A stretch of DNA of 7,950 bases from a bacterium (GTDB lineage: Bacteria > Babelota > Babeliae > Babelales > Chromulinivoraceae), in contig CANCGK010000040.1 in NCBI GenBank assembly GCA_947377595.1, positions 1 through 7,950 of the forward strand, read 5' to 3'. The position numbers and the translations under genes were made by a program. The notes under the pieces are model-generated. The model saw only the letters and a program-made list of their open reading frames with translations, had not been told where the DNA came from and ran no database searches. Below are positions 1 to 5,761 of the stretch, in pieces. Within the stretch, counting starts at the first letter, position 1. Each line of letters starts with the position of its first letter.

Positions 1-207
1 ATCGTACGATTCTACATACCCAACGGTGTACTTATCGTTTGGACTGCTAAAAACAAACTGCATAAATCGTTGACCATGTTCATCGATGACATCGTGCATC
101 TGCTGACAGGAGACATTATTTTTTTTTGCATCTAAAGAGAATGGAATCATGCAAAGCATCATTGATAAAAAGAATGTACAAATTTTTAGGATAAATTTTG
201 TATTCAT
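1..207 (-). CDS. Exported protein of unknown function, N-terminal part only
   Basis: An open frame of 69 codons starts at the ATG read from 207 and leaves the window at its left edge, so the C-terminus is missing. The start is supported by an AAAAGGA ribosome-binding site at 213-219, five bases upstream of the ATG. The first 25 or so residues form a classical signal peptide: MNTK, then a hydrophobic stretch (FILKICTFFLSMMLCMI), then a likely signal peptidase I region ending SLDA before a KKNN mature start. The visible mature part is polar, includes one cysteine (VSCQQM) and matches no family I recognise. It lies downstream of dnaE on the same strand but has its own candidate promoter in the gap, so it is probably a separate transcription unit. 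The reading frame and export signal are well supported; function is unknown. Confidence 0.75.
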   Translation of the reverse strand, partial: MNTKFILKICTFFLSMMLCMIPFSLDAKKNNVSCQQMHDVIDEHGQRFMQFVFSSPNDKYTVGYVESYD

Positions 208-243
208 AGACATCCTTTTATGTTTTATAATGATATGCTAGCA

Positions 244-271
244 ACCATAACATGATCATAGAGCAAGTCAA
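244..271 (-). promoter_or_regulatory. Candidate sigma-70 type promoter for the exported protein at the left edge
   Basis: On the minus strand a -35 box TTGACT (266-271) is followed after 16 bases by TATGGT (244-249), which carries an extended -10 TG dinucleotide one base upstream. Initiation would fall near 237, giving a leader of about 30 bases that contains the AAAAGGA ribosome-binding site. The -10 matches consensus at only four of six positions, so this is a reasonable but unproven call. I see no intrinsic terminator between the dnaE stop and this promoter, so read-through from dnaE is also possible. Confidence 0.4.
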
Positions 272-322
272 TATGCATAAATTTTGAAGCTTATTATCAT
301 CATGCCGTCAACTTTTTAGGTT

Positions 323-3300
323 TTACAAACTAATTTTCACTTTGATTTCATAATCATTTGTCAGCTGATGTAAGCTTTCAAATGATAGATTAAATCTTCT
401 GTATGGTTTTAACACCATCATTTTTTCTTGTTCATGAAAAACGATGTGCACAGCAATTTTTCCAGGTGTTAATTTTTCTTTAATGATTGCAGGAACATGC
501 TGTTCTGTTTGCTTTGGTAAAATTAATGTCACTTGTTCTATGTGTGGCCATTTTTCGAAAAATAAATCAATGGGGCAAAGTTCAGTGGCTAAAATTTTAC
601 AGACGGGTGCGCTCATCATGTCTAATGTGCCTTTGATAACAAAGAGAGCGTGATCATTTAAATTATTTTCTATTTTTGCAAATAGTTTAGGAAAGACGAT
701 AATTTCTGCATTGCCTGTTAAATCTTCGATTTGCAAAAAGGCCATGCGATCACCTTTTTTAGTCGTAATGACTTTTTTACTCGTTACAAGTCCACAGACA
801 AAGACGATAGGTTCTGCTTGACTTGGTGTATTAAGATATTGTTCTTGAATCGCGCTGATTTGAGCAATATTTAACCATGCCATTACTTGTGTGTATGCAT
901 GTAAAGGGTGTGAACTGATATAAAACCCTAAAACTTCTTTTTCTTTTTCGAGCTTTTCTTTTTCTGTCCATGGAGTACATTCCTGATAACGATGGTCTTG
1001 ATGATCATTGATATCAACGGTTGCAAACATAGATAGTTGACCTGTTTCTCGTTGTTTTTTAATTTCAAGAGCACGATCAATGACTTGTGTTAGTTCATTG
1101 TATTTTTGAGTTCGTGTTCCTGGTAAGGTATCTAAAGCTCCTGCACAAATTAAATTTTCGAGCACGCGCTTGTTTGAAGTTCGCAAGTCGATACGAATAC
1201 AAAAGTCTAAGAGATCTTTAAAAGGACCATTGTTTGAACGTTCTGCAATAATATTATCTAAAGAAACATGTCCAATATTTTTAATACCTTGCAGCCCAAA
1301 TAAAATTTTACCATCAACAACATTAAAATCGATGACTGATTCATTGACATTAGGTGGTAAAATTTCTAAGCCCATGTCGTGCGCTTCTTTTAAATAAAAA
1401 GCCATTTTTTCGGCATTTGATGCTTCAAGAGAAATTAATGCTGCTGCAAACTCAGCAGGGTAGTTCGCTTTTAAATAAGCTGTTTGGTACGCGATCATCG
1501 CATAAGCTGCAGAGTGCGATTTGTTAAAACCATATCCAGCAAAATAAGCCATCAGATCAAATAATTTTTCTGCTTTGCCAACATGAAATTTACGTTCTTT
1601 TGCTCGGTCAGAAAATATAATTTTTTGTTCGGCCATCACTTCAGCTTTTTTCTTACCCATCGCGCGGCGTAAAATATCAGATTCACCAAGAGAAAATCCT
1701 GCAATGGTTGATGCAATTTTCATAACTTGTTCTTGATAGACGATGACGCCATACGTTTCTGCTAAGATTGGCTCAAGTTCGGGAAATAAATAGTCAATTT
1801 TTTGTTTTCCATTTTTACGTAACACAAAATCTTCGACCATGCCAGAACCTAATGGACCTGGTCGATACAATGCGTTGACCGCAATAATATCTTCAAATAC
1901 CGTAGGTTTTAATTTGCGTAACACATCTTTTAAGCCGCTTGACTCCAGCTGAAAAACACCAGATGTTTTGCCTGCTTGAATCAGTTCAAATGTTTTAGGA
2001 TCTTTGAGGGGTAATAAATCGATATTAATATCGATGTTATGATTTTTTTTAATAAGCCCAAGAGCTTTTTTGATCAAGGTTAAGTTTTTAAGGCCCAAAA
2101 GATCGATTTTTAAAAAACCGATAGATTCAAGCTCTGTCATGGCATATTGAGCTACAAGTTCATCAGTTTTTGGTGGAATGTAAACAGGTAGCATTTCGTC
2201 AACTGGTTGCGGCGTAATAACGATACCTGCAGCATGTTTTGATGCGTGACGCGTAATACCTTCTAATTTAAAAGCAATATCAAAAAGATGTTTGATAGCA
2301 GGGTTGCTGTTGACCATCTGTTGTAATCGAGGCTCTTGCTCTAAGCTTTCGGTTAAAGATATTTTTAATTGTTCGGGAATTAATGAAGTAATCATATTCG
2401 AATCTTCAAACGATAGACCTAAAACTCGCGCAACATCTTTGACAACGCCTTTGGCCATCATCGTTCCAAACGTAATAATTTGACAAACGCGATCGTGACC
2501 ATATTGATCTTTAATGTGATTGATCACAGTTTCTCGACCTTCGATACAAAAATCGATATCGATATCAGGCATCGAGACACGTTCTGGATTTAAGAATCGT
2601 TCAAAGAGTAAGTTGTATTCGAGTGGATCGATATTTGTGATTTCAAGACACCATGCAACTAAAGCTCCTGCAGCAGAACCACGACCAGGGCCGACAGGAA
2701 TATCGTTTGCTCGCGCCCACATAATAAAATCACTGACGATTAAAAAGTAGCCAACAAAGCCCATGTTAACAATTAAATCCATTTCGATTGTCAGGCGATC
2801 CATGTAGATTGATTTTTTTTCAACATCAATACGCTTGTTTGCAATAAGCTTATCTAAACCATTTAAGCATAATTCTCTAAAATATTGCACATCAGTTTTG
2901 CCATCTGGAATTGCAAAAGCAGGGAAAAATAATTTACCAGTCTCGAATTTAAAATTACACATATCAGCAATCACGCCTGTGTTGTAGACCGCATCGGTAT
3001 GATCTTTAAATATTTCGAGCATTTCGCTTTCTGAGCGCATGTAAGCTCTGCAGTCACCAAACGTAAATCGTGTCGGATCATCCCATTTTTTACCTGTTTG
3101 CAATGCAAGCATGATTTCATGAGCTTCGTGATCATCTAACGAAAGATAGTGACAATCGGTTGCTGCAACTAAGCGAGCTCCTGTGATTGCAGAAAGTTCA
3201 TATAATTTTTGATTGTAGATCGCTTGTTCTTGTTGATCTTCTGGCTGTACTTCTAGATAATAGCGATCTGGACCAAAAATTTTAAGATGCCATTCAATTA

Positions 3301-3766
3301 ATTCAATGGCTTTATCTTGTTGATCTGCTTGTAATAATCGATTGATGTGTCCACCAAGGCAGGCAGAGGTGACGATTAAACCATCGCTATATTTTTCGAG
3401 CTGATTGTAGTCGATACGAGGTTTAAAATAAAAGCCTTCTTGGTACGAAAAAGATATTAATTTACACAGATTTTTATAACCAGTTTCGTTTTGTACGAGC
3501 AAGATGGTGTGATAATATTTATTATCGACCGATTTATTGGAAACATCGTCGGTAATGTATGCTTCCATACCTAAAATTGGTTTTATACCTGCTTTTTTAC
3601 ATAAATCAAAAAATTTAACAGCTCCAAAAATATTACCATGATCGGTGATGGCAAGAGCCTGTAAACCTTCTTTTTTTGCATGAGCAACTAACTTTTCAAG
3701 ATCGATTGCTCCATCAAGTAAAGAATATTCAGTATGAACATGAAGATGTGTAAAATGTTGGCTCAT
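323..3766 (-). CDS. dnaE: DNA polymerase III alpha subunit (DnaE1-type replicative polymerase)
   Basis: Catalytic subunit of the chromosomal replicase (dNTP-dependent 5'-3' synthesis). The 1147-aa product is close to the 1160 aa of E. coli DnaE. In order: a PHP domain (about 1-280) with HLHVH at 7-11, TDH at 41-43, GMEAY at 67-71 and TDCH at 203-206; the palm and fingers, with GPGRGSAAG at 359-367, PDIDIDF at 400-406 and KIDLLGL at 553-559, giving catalytic aspartates D401, D403 and D555, the same numbers as in E. coli; ASKHAAGIVI from 508 and YGFNKSHSAAYA at 745-756; a helix-hairpin-helix near 824-832; a clamp-binding pentapeptide QLSMF at 910-914; and an OB fold at about 986-1062. All nine PHP metal ligands appear present, unlike E. 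coli DnaE, suggesting an active PHP exonuclease. No PolC features are seen, and no frameshift or intein. The ATG is the standard family start, yet no good Shine-Dalgarno precedes it. Confidence 0.98.
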   Translation of the reverse strand: MSQHFTHLHVHTEYSLLDGAIDLEKLVAHAKKEGLQALAITDHGNIFGAVKFFDLCKKAGIKPILGMEAYITDDVSNKSVDNKYYHTILLVQNETGYKNLCKLISFSYQEGFYFKPRIDYNQLEKYSDGLIVTSACLGGHINRLLQADQQDKAIELIEWHLKIFGPDRYYLEVQPEDQQEQAIYNQKLYELSAITGARLVAATDCHYLSLDDHEAHEIMLALQTGKKWDDPTRFTFGDCRAYMRSESEMLEIFKDHTDAVYNTGVIADMCNFKFETGKLFFPAFAIPDGKTDVQYFRELCLNGLDKLIANKRIDVEKKSIYMDRLTIEMDLIVNMGFVGYFLIVSDFIMWARANDIPVGPGRGSAAGALVAWCLEITNIDPLEYNLLFERFLNPERVSMPDIDIDFCIEGRETVINHIKDQYGHDRVCQIITFGTMMAKGVVKDVARVLGLSFEDSNMITSLIPEQLKISLTESLEQEPRLQQMVNSNPAIKHLFDIAFKLEGITRHASKHAAGIVITPQPVDEMLPVYIPPKTDELVAQYAMTELESIGFLKIDLLGLKNLTLIKKALGLIKKNHNIDINIDLLPLKDPKTFELIQAGKTSGVFQLESSGLKDVLRKLKPTVFEDIIAVNALYRPGPLGSGMVEDFVLRKNGKQKIDYLFPELEPILAETYGVIVYQEQVMKIASTIAGFSLGESDILRRAMGKKKAEVMAEQKIIFSDRAKERKFHVGKAEKLFDLMAYFAGYGFNKSHSAAYAMIAYQTAYLKANYPAEFAAALISLEASNAEKMAFYLKEAHDMGLEILPPNVNESVIDFNVVDGKILFGLQGIKNIGHVSLDNIIAERSNNGPFKDLLDFCIRIDLRTSNKRVLENLICAGALDTLPGTRTQKYNELTQVIDRALEIKKQRETGQLSMFATVDINDHQDHRYQECTPWTEKEKLEKEKEVLGFYISSHPLHAYTQVMAWLNIAQISAIQEQYLNTPSQAEPIVFVCGLVTSKKVITTKKGDRMAFLQIEDLTGNAEIIVFPKLFAKIENNLNDHALFVIKGTLDMMSAPVCKILATELCPIDLFFEKWPHIEQVTLILPKQTEQHVPAIIKEKLTPGKIAVHIVFHEQEKMMVLKPYRRFNLSFESLHQLTNDYEIKVKISL

Positions 3767-3797
3767 AATATCGTCGAGATGGTAATAAAAAAATAGA

Positions 3798-3820
3798 ATG
3801 TATATTCTTTTAATATACGT
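3798..3820. repeat. Short AT-rich inverted repeat in the presumed dnaE leader
   Basis: GTATATT and AATATAC are separated by CTTTT, giving a seven-base-pair stem. It extends to nine with one G-T wobble and one A-T pair. The repeat lies about 32 bases upstream of the dnaE ATG, so it could form a hairpin in the dnaE 5' leader or act as a protein-binding site. It lacks a following T-run in either direction and is not a terminator. Such short AT palindromes also arise by chance in AT-rich DNA. Confidence 0.35.
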
Positions 3821-3840
3821 AAAATTTCGATAAAAGTAGA

Positions 3841-3860
3841 GTAGTTTTTAGAAAACCTAC
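3841..3860. repeat. Short inverted repeat in the divergent promoter region
   Basis: GTAGT-TTTT and AAAA-C-CTAC form an imperfect palindrome (GTAG/CTAC, one mismatch, then an A/T stem). A second CTAC overlaps its right edge, followed by CG. Being between divergent genes, it is a plausible operator, but there is no independent support and no recognised regulator motif. Confidence 0.25.
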
Positions 3861-3893
3861 TACCGTTTGTGTATAGTTTTGATTCTGATAGAA

Positions 3894-4002
3894 TAAAATA
3901 GTGATCAATTAAATATATTATAACAAAGAGGTTTACTGCATGAAAAATCAAATAAAAATAATGATGATGTTTGTATGTTTATATTCATCTATGGGGTTGG
4001 GT
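3894..4002 (+). repeat. Duplicated leader and signal-peptide segment, copy 1
   Basis: This 109-bp segment covers the untranslated leader, the ribosome-binding site and the first 21 codons of the first exported-protein gene. It aligns without gaps, at a constant offset of 698 bp, to the segment in front of the next gene. My hand count gives 98 of 109 identical bases. Similarity falls away abruptly at both ends: upstream of TAAAATAGT, and downstream just after the signal-peptide codons. Confidence 0.9.
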
Positions 4003-4599
4003 AGTACAACAAAAGTTCCAGTACCACAATCTTTAAAGTCTAAAAATTGGCAAGAATGGATCTCCGATCTAAGGGGCTCAACAAGCCCTTGTGATAGAGC
4101 GGTAAGAGAATTTTTGGACGGTGCGGTTTTTTATGGTGACAAATTCTCACCTGAGCACAAAGCATTTTATGGTTATTGTATGAAGAGTGATCAAAAATAT
4201 CGGGATTGGTCTACTAACAAAGATGATGTTTATACCCCATTAATGTATTTTGCAGCAACAAATTCAGGCAAATTATCAGATGAGGCAGTTTTTGATGTTG
4301 TTGAAATGTTTATAAAGGGTGGCGTTGATCTGAATGCACAAGATGATTTGGGCGGAACTGCATTAGATATTGCTATTAGCTCTGCATTTATTAGACCTGT
4401 TAATTATTCTTTGGTTAAGGCTTTAGTTCTAGCAAAAGCTACTTATACGAAGACAGATATGAACCGCTTTGGTAATATATTAAAGCGTCGGGCTGAGAGA
4501 GAAAAAAATAAAGATTTTGATTTTTTTGATCGAGAAAACCCAACGCAACATCAAGACATGCTAATTTTTTTTAATAAAAACATGGCACGTGTAAAATAG
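3940..4599 (+). CDS. Exported protein with ankyrin-like repeats and a two-cysteine module
   Basis: The 219-aa product starts with a signal peptide (MKNQIKIMMM, a hydrophobic core, then SSMGLG at about 16-21), so it should leave the cytoplasm. A module at 48-80 reads TSPCDRA (C51) and ends in FYGYC (C80); the two cysteines could form a disulfide. Residues 97-165 look like one to two degenerate ankyrin repeats: TPLMYFAA, then VVEMFIKGGVDLNAQD, then GGTALDIAIS and LVKALVLAKA, matching the ankyrin pattern TPLh-A followed by LL-GAD-N--D. The tail (184-219) is charged and polar. Ankyrin repeats bind proteins; the partner is unknown, and in host-associated bacteria such exported proteins are often host-directed (inference). 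The start is fixed by AAAGAGG eight bases upstream. The next gene follows after 38 bp and shares its leader, signal peptide and cysteine module. Confidence 0.85.
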   Translation: MKNQIKIMMMFVCLYSSMGLGSTTKVPVPQSLKSKNWQEWISDLRGSTSPCDRAVREFLDGAVFYGDKFSPEHKAFYGYCMKSDQKYRDWSTNKDDVYTPLMYFAATNSGKLSDEAVFDVVEMFIKGGVDLNAQDDLGGTALDIAISSAFIRPVNYSLVKALVLAKATYTKTDMNRFGNILKRRAEREKNKDFDFFDRENPTQHQDMLIFFNKNMARVK

Positions 4600-4700
4600 T
4601 AATCAATTAAATACGTTTTAACAAAAAGGTTTACTGTATGAAAAATCAAATAAAAATAATGATGATGTCATTATGTTTCTATTCATCTATGGCGTTGGGT
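4592..4700 (+). repeat. Duplicated leader and signal-peptide segment, copy 2
   Basis: This is the second copy of the 109-bp leader and signal-peptide block, about 90 percent identical to copy 1. Its first bases, TAAAATAG, contain the last codons and the TAG stop of the upstream gene, so the end of that gene is built into the duplicated unit. The ribosome-binding site is changed from AAAGAGG to AAAAAGG (4623-4629), still eight bases before the ATG. Most coding differences fall in the hydrophobic core codons. Confidence 0.9.
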
Positions 4701-5180
4701 TTTTGTATATATGATATGAATCATTATGTAGAAGTATTTCAGAAGTCAGGGATTGATATACCGGATCATTTAGCTTTGCAAAGCGCAAGTGATATGGAAA
4801 AAGCTAAAGAGAAATTAAAAGCAGATATTTTGCAGAAAGTTAAAGATGGTAAATATTCTTCTACAGTTGCATATGATTTTAATTTTAATGGAGCGGATAT
4901 GGATATAGTTCTAGAAGCTGTTATTAAAAATGTAAAGATTAAAAAAATATTTCGAGCATCTCAGGTTGACGATACTGTCTTTTCAGAATGTCAAGATTCT
5001 GTAACTCCTTTATCTCTAGAGCCAAAATTTCATGAAGAATTAACAGATAAGTTGCCTTCATTTATTCCTTTTGCTACAAGTCCATGTCAAAGAGCTGCTA
5101 ACATGTTCGCAGCTTTTGGTGGAAAATTACCTTTTAAAGAATTAAGATTTTATAAGCATTGTCAGCAAAAGAATAAATAA
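4638..5180 (+). CDS. Exported protein, paralogue of the preceding gene, with a C-terminal two-cysteine module
   Basis: The 180-aa product has nearly the same signal peptide as its neighbour (MKNQIKIMMM, then SLCFYSSMALG). The mature part differs: residues 22-125 are a mixed, probably helical region (EKAKEKLKADILQKVKDG at about 54-71) with cysteines at 23 and 118 and no ankyrin pattern. The C-terminal 35 residues return to the neighbour's module: TSPCQRA (C150) through FYKHC (C175), ending QQKNK. In the neighbour this module precedes the ankyrin repeats; here the protein stops just after it, so the gene may have lost an ankyrin region or represents a different module order. C23 is not in a good lipobox (FC precedes the mature part), so a lipoprotein is unlikely. 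The gene is probably co-transcribed with its neighbour and ends before a strong terminator. No known function is recognised. Confidence 0.8.
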   Translation: MKNQIKIMMMSLCFYSSMALGFCIYDMNHYVEVFQKSGIDIPDHLALQSASDMEKAKEKLKADILQKVKDGKYSSTVAYDFNFNGADMDIVLEAVIKNVKIKKIFRASQVDDTVFSECQDSVTPLSLEPKFHEELTDKLPSFIPFATSPCQRAANMFAAFGGKLPFKELRFYKHCQQKNK

Positions 5181-5223
5181 GAAAAATTTATAGATCAATT
5201 TTGATTGACTGAAAAAAGCATAT

Positions 5224-5262
5224 AAAGACGGATAAGTTTTTAAGAACCTATCCGTCTTTTTT
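5224..5262. terminator. Strong bidirectional intrinsic terminator between convergent genes
   Basis: A perfect 11-bp stem is formed by AAAGACGGATA (5224-5234) and TATCCGTCTTT (5249-5259), with a short inner GTT/AAC pairing in the loop. On the plus strand it is followed by a T-run (5257-5262), which ends transcription of the two exported-protein genes. On the minus strand the same hairpin leads into TTTATATGC and a TTTTTT stretch, and it lies 19 bases past the stop of the converging gene, so it can serve both sides. Confidence 0.92.
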
Positions 5263-5280
5263 ATTGTGATGAGTTGCTGT

Positions 5281-5667
5281 TTATACAGCTTGCAAAGTCC
5301 ATACGGCGTTGATATACATGATAACATATGATTTACCATTGGTAATAGATTGCAATGAAATAACATCTTTTGATCCGCTACGAACAGAAATGAATGCAGC
5401 TCCTACTGGAATATTTAAAGCTTGTTTAGCTCCTAAATTAGTGAAAGAAGTTAAAGCATTGGTGTACTTATCATAAAAAATCACACTGACATTTGAGGTT
5501 GCGCTATTGGTGACGGTTTGAGCGGTTGTTGGAGTTGTAGCCATAGACTTTGGTTGTGTTGCTGCTTGAGAAGTTGGTTGAGCTTGAGACGATGTTTTTT
5601 TAGCGCAATATATGCTAAAAGTTATAAGGCTGAGTCCAACCATGAGATATTTTTTACTATGTTTCAT
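5281..5667 (-). CDS. Small membrane-anchored or exported protein with a Thr/Ser/Ala/Gln-rich linker
   Basis: The 128-aa product has a basic N-terminus (MKHSKKY), one hydrophobic segment (LMVGLSLITFSIY, about 8-20) and then CAKK. C21 suggests a lipoprotein, but SIYC is a poor lipobox because of the tyrosine, so a signal anchor or ordinary signal peptide remains possible. Residues 25-58 are a low-complexity linker rich in threonine, serine, alanine, glutamine and proline. Residues 59-128 look like a small beta-rich domain: alternating VSVIFYDK, AAFISVRSG and SYVIMYINAVWTLQ strands with glycine turns. I do not recognise a family. The ATG is preceded by TAGGA with five bases of spacing, inside the arm of a long inverted repeat, and by a good promoter. 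It converges on the plus-strand pair across a shared terminator. An exported small protein is likely; its function is unknown. Confidence 0.75.
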   Translation of the reverse strand: MKHSKKYLMVGLSLITFSIYCAKKTSSQAQPTSQAATQPKSMATTPTTAQTVTNSATSNVSVIFYDKYTNALTSFTNLGAKQALNIPVGAAFISVRSGSKDVISLQSITNGKSYVIMYINAVWTLQAV

Positions 5668-5670
5668 AAA

Positions 5671-5723
5671 AATCCTATTTTTTATAATTGTGCTATATTG
5701 CCATAATTATAAAAAATAGGATT
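5671..5723. repeat. 22-bp inverted repeat covering the promoter and ribosome-binding site of the 128-aa gene
   Basis: The left arm (5671-5692) and right arm (5702-5723) are complementary at 21 of 22 positions, the exception being a G-T wobble, around a nine-base loop. The arms hold AATCCTA and TAGGATT at their outer ends and a TATAAT in each orientation. In minus-strand RNA the 3' arm contains the TAGGA ribosome-binding site and is followed directly by a short U-run and the ATG. It could act as a terminator of the upstream beta-helix transcript, a translation-blocking hairpin on read-through RNA, or an operator. Confidence 0.85.
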
Positions 5724-5735
5724 GTCTGTTTGCAA
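5706..5735 (-). promoter_or_regulatory. Candidate sigma-70 type promoter for the 128-aa protein
   Basis: On the minus strand TTGCAA (5730-5735, four of six consensus matches) is followed after 18 bases by a perfect TATAAT (5706-5711). Predicted initiation near 5699 falls in the loop of the inverted repeat. A transcript from this promoter would therefore carry only one arm and leave the ribosome-binding site accessible, while read-through RNA from the upstream gene would carry both arms. Confidence 0.6.
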
Positions 5736-5761
5736 TAGTTTGTCTTGATGATCAAGTTTTT

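Larger units (their letters stand above)
3767..3939. promoter_or_regulatory. Divergent intergenic region between dnaE and the first exported-protein gene
   Basis: This very AT-rich spacer must carry the minus-strand promoter of dnaE and the plus-strand promoter of the ankyrin-type gene. I cannot assign either with confidence. On the plus strand TAGAAT (3889-3894) and the overlapping TAAAAT (3894-3899) are possible -10 boxes without a convincing -35. The plus-strand gene has a clear ribosome-binding site AAAGAGG (3925-3931), eight bases before its ATG; dnaE has none. Two small inverted repeats lie here and are listed separately. No protein-coding gene is supported: the open frames crossing the spacer lack a ribosome-binding site and overlap the real starts. 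Confidence 0.6.

Noticed and set aside
444..2750. Several 60-80 codon plus-strand frames inside dnaE
   Set aside because: They are antisense to a strongly conserved gene, lack ribosome-binding sites and show no family motifs.
3763..3951. 62-codon open frame on the minus strand across the divergent spacer
   Set aside because: It overlaps both the dnaE start and the start of the plus-strand exported-protein gene, has no ribosome-binding site and has AT-driven composition.
4660..4710. Lipoprotein signal in the second exported paralogue at C23
   Set aside because: The residue before the cysteine is phenylalanine, which is not accepted in a lipobox, and the paralogue has no cysteine there.
5142..5366. 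74-codon open frame on the minus strand across the terminator
   Set aside because: It runs through the strong terminator hairpin and overlaps both converging genes in other frames; no coding signal.
5518..5706. 62-codon open frame on the plus strand, rich in cysteine, tryptophan and leucine
   Set aside because: It is antisense to the low-complexity Thr/Ser/Ala/Gln linker of the 128-aa protein, and its composition is a shadow of that repeat.
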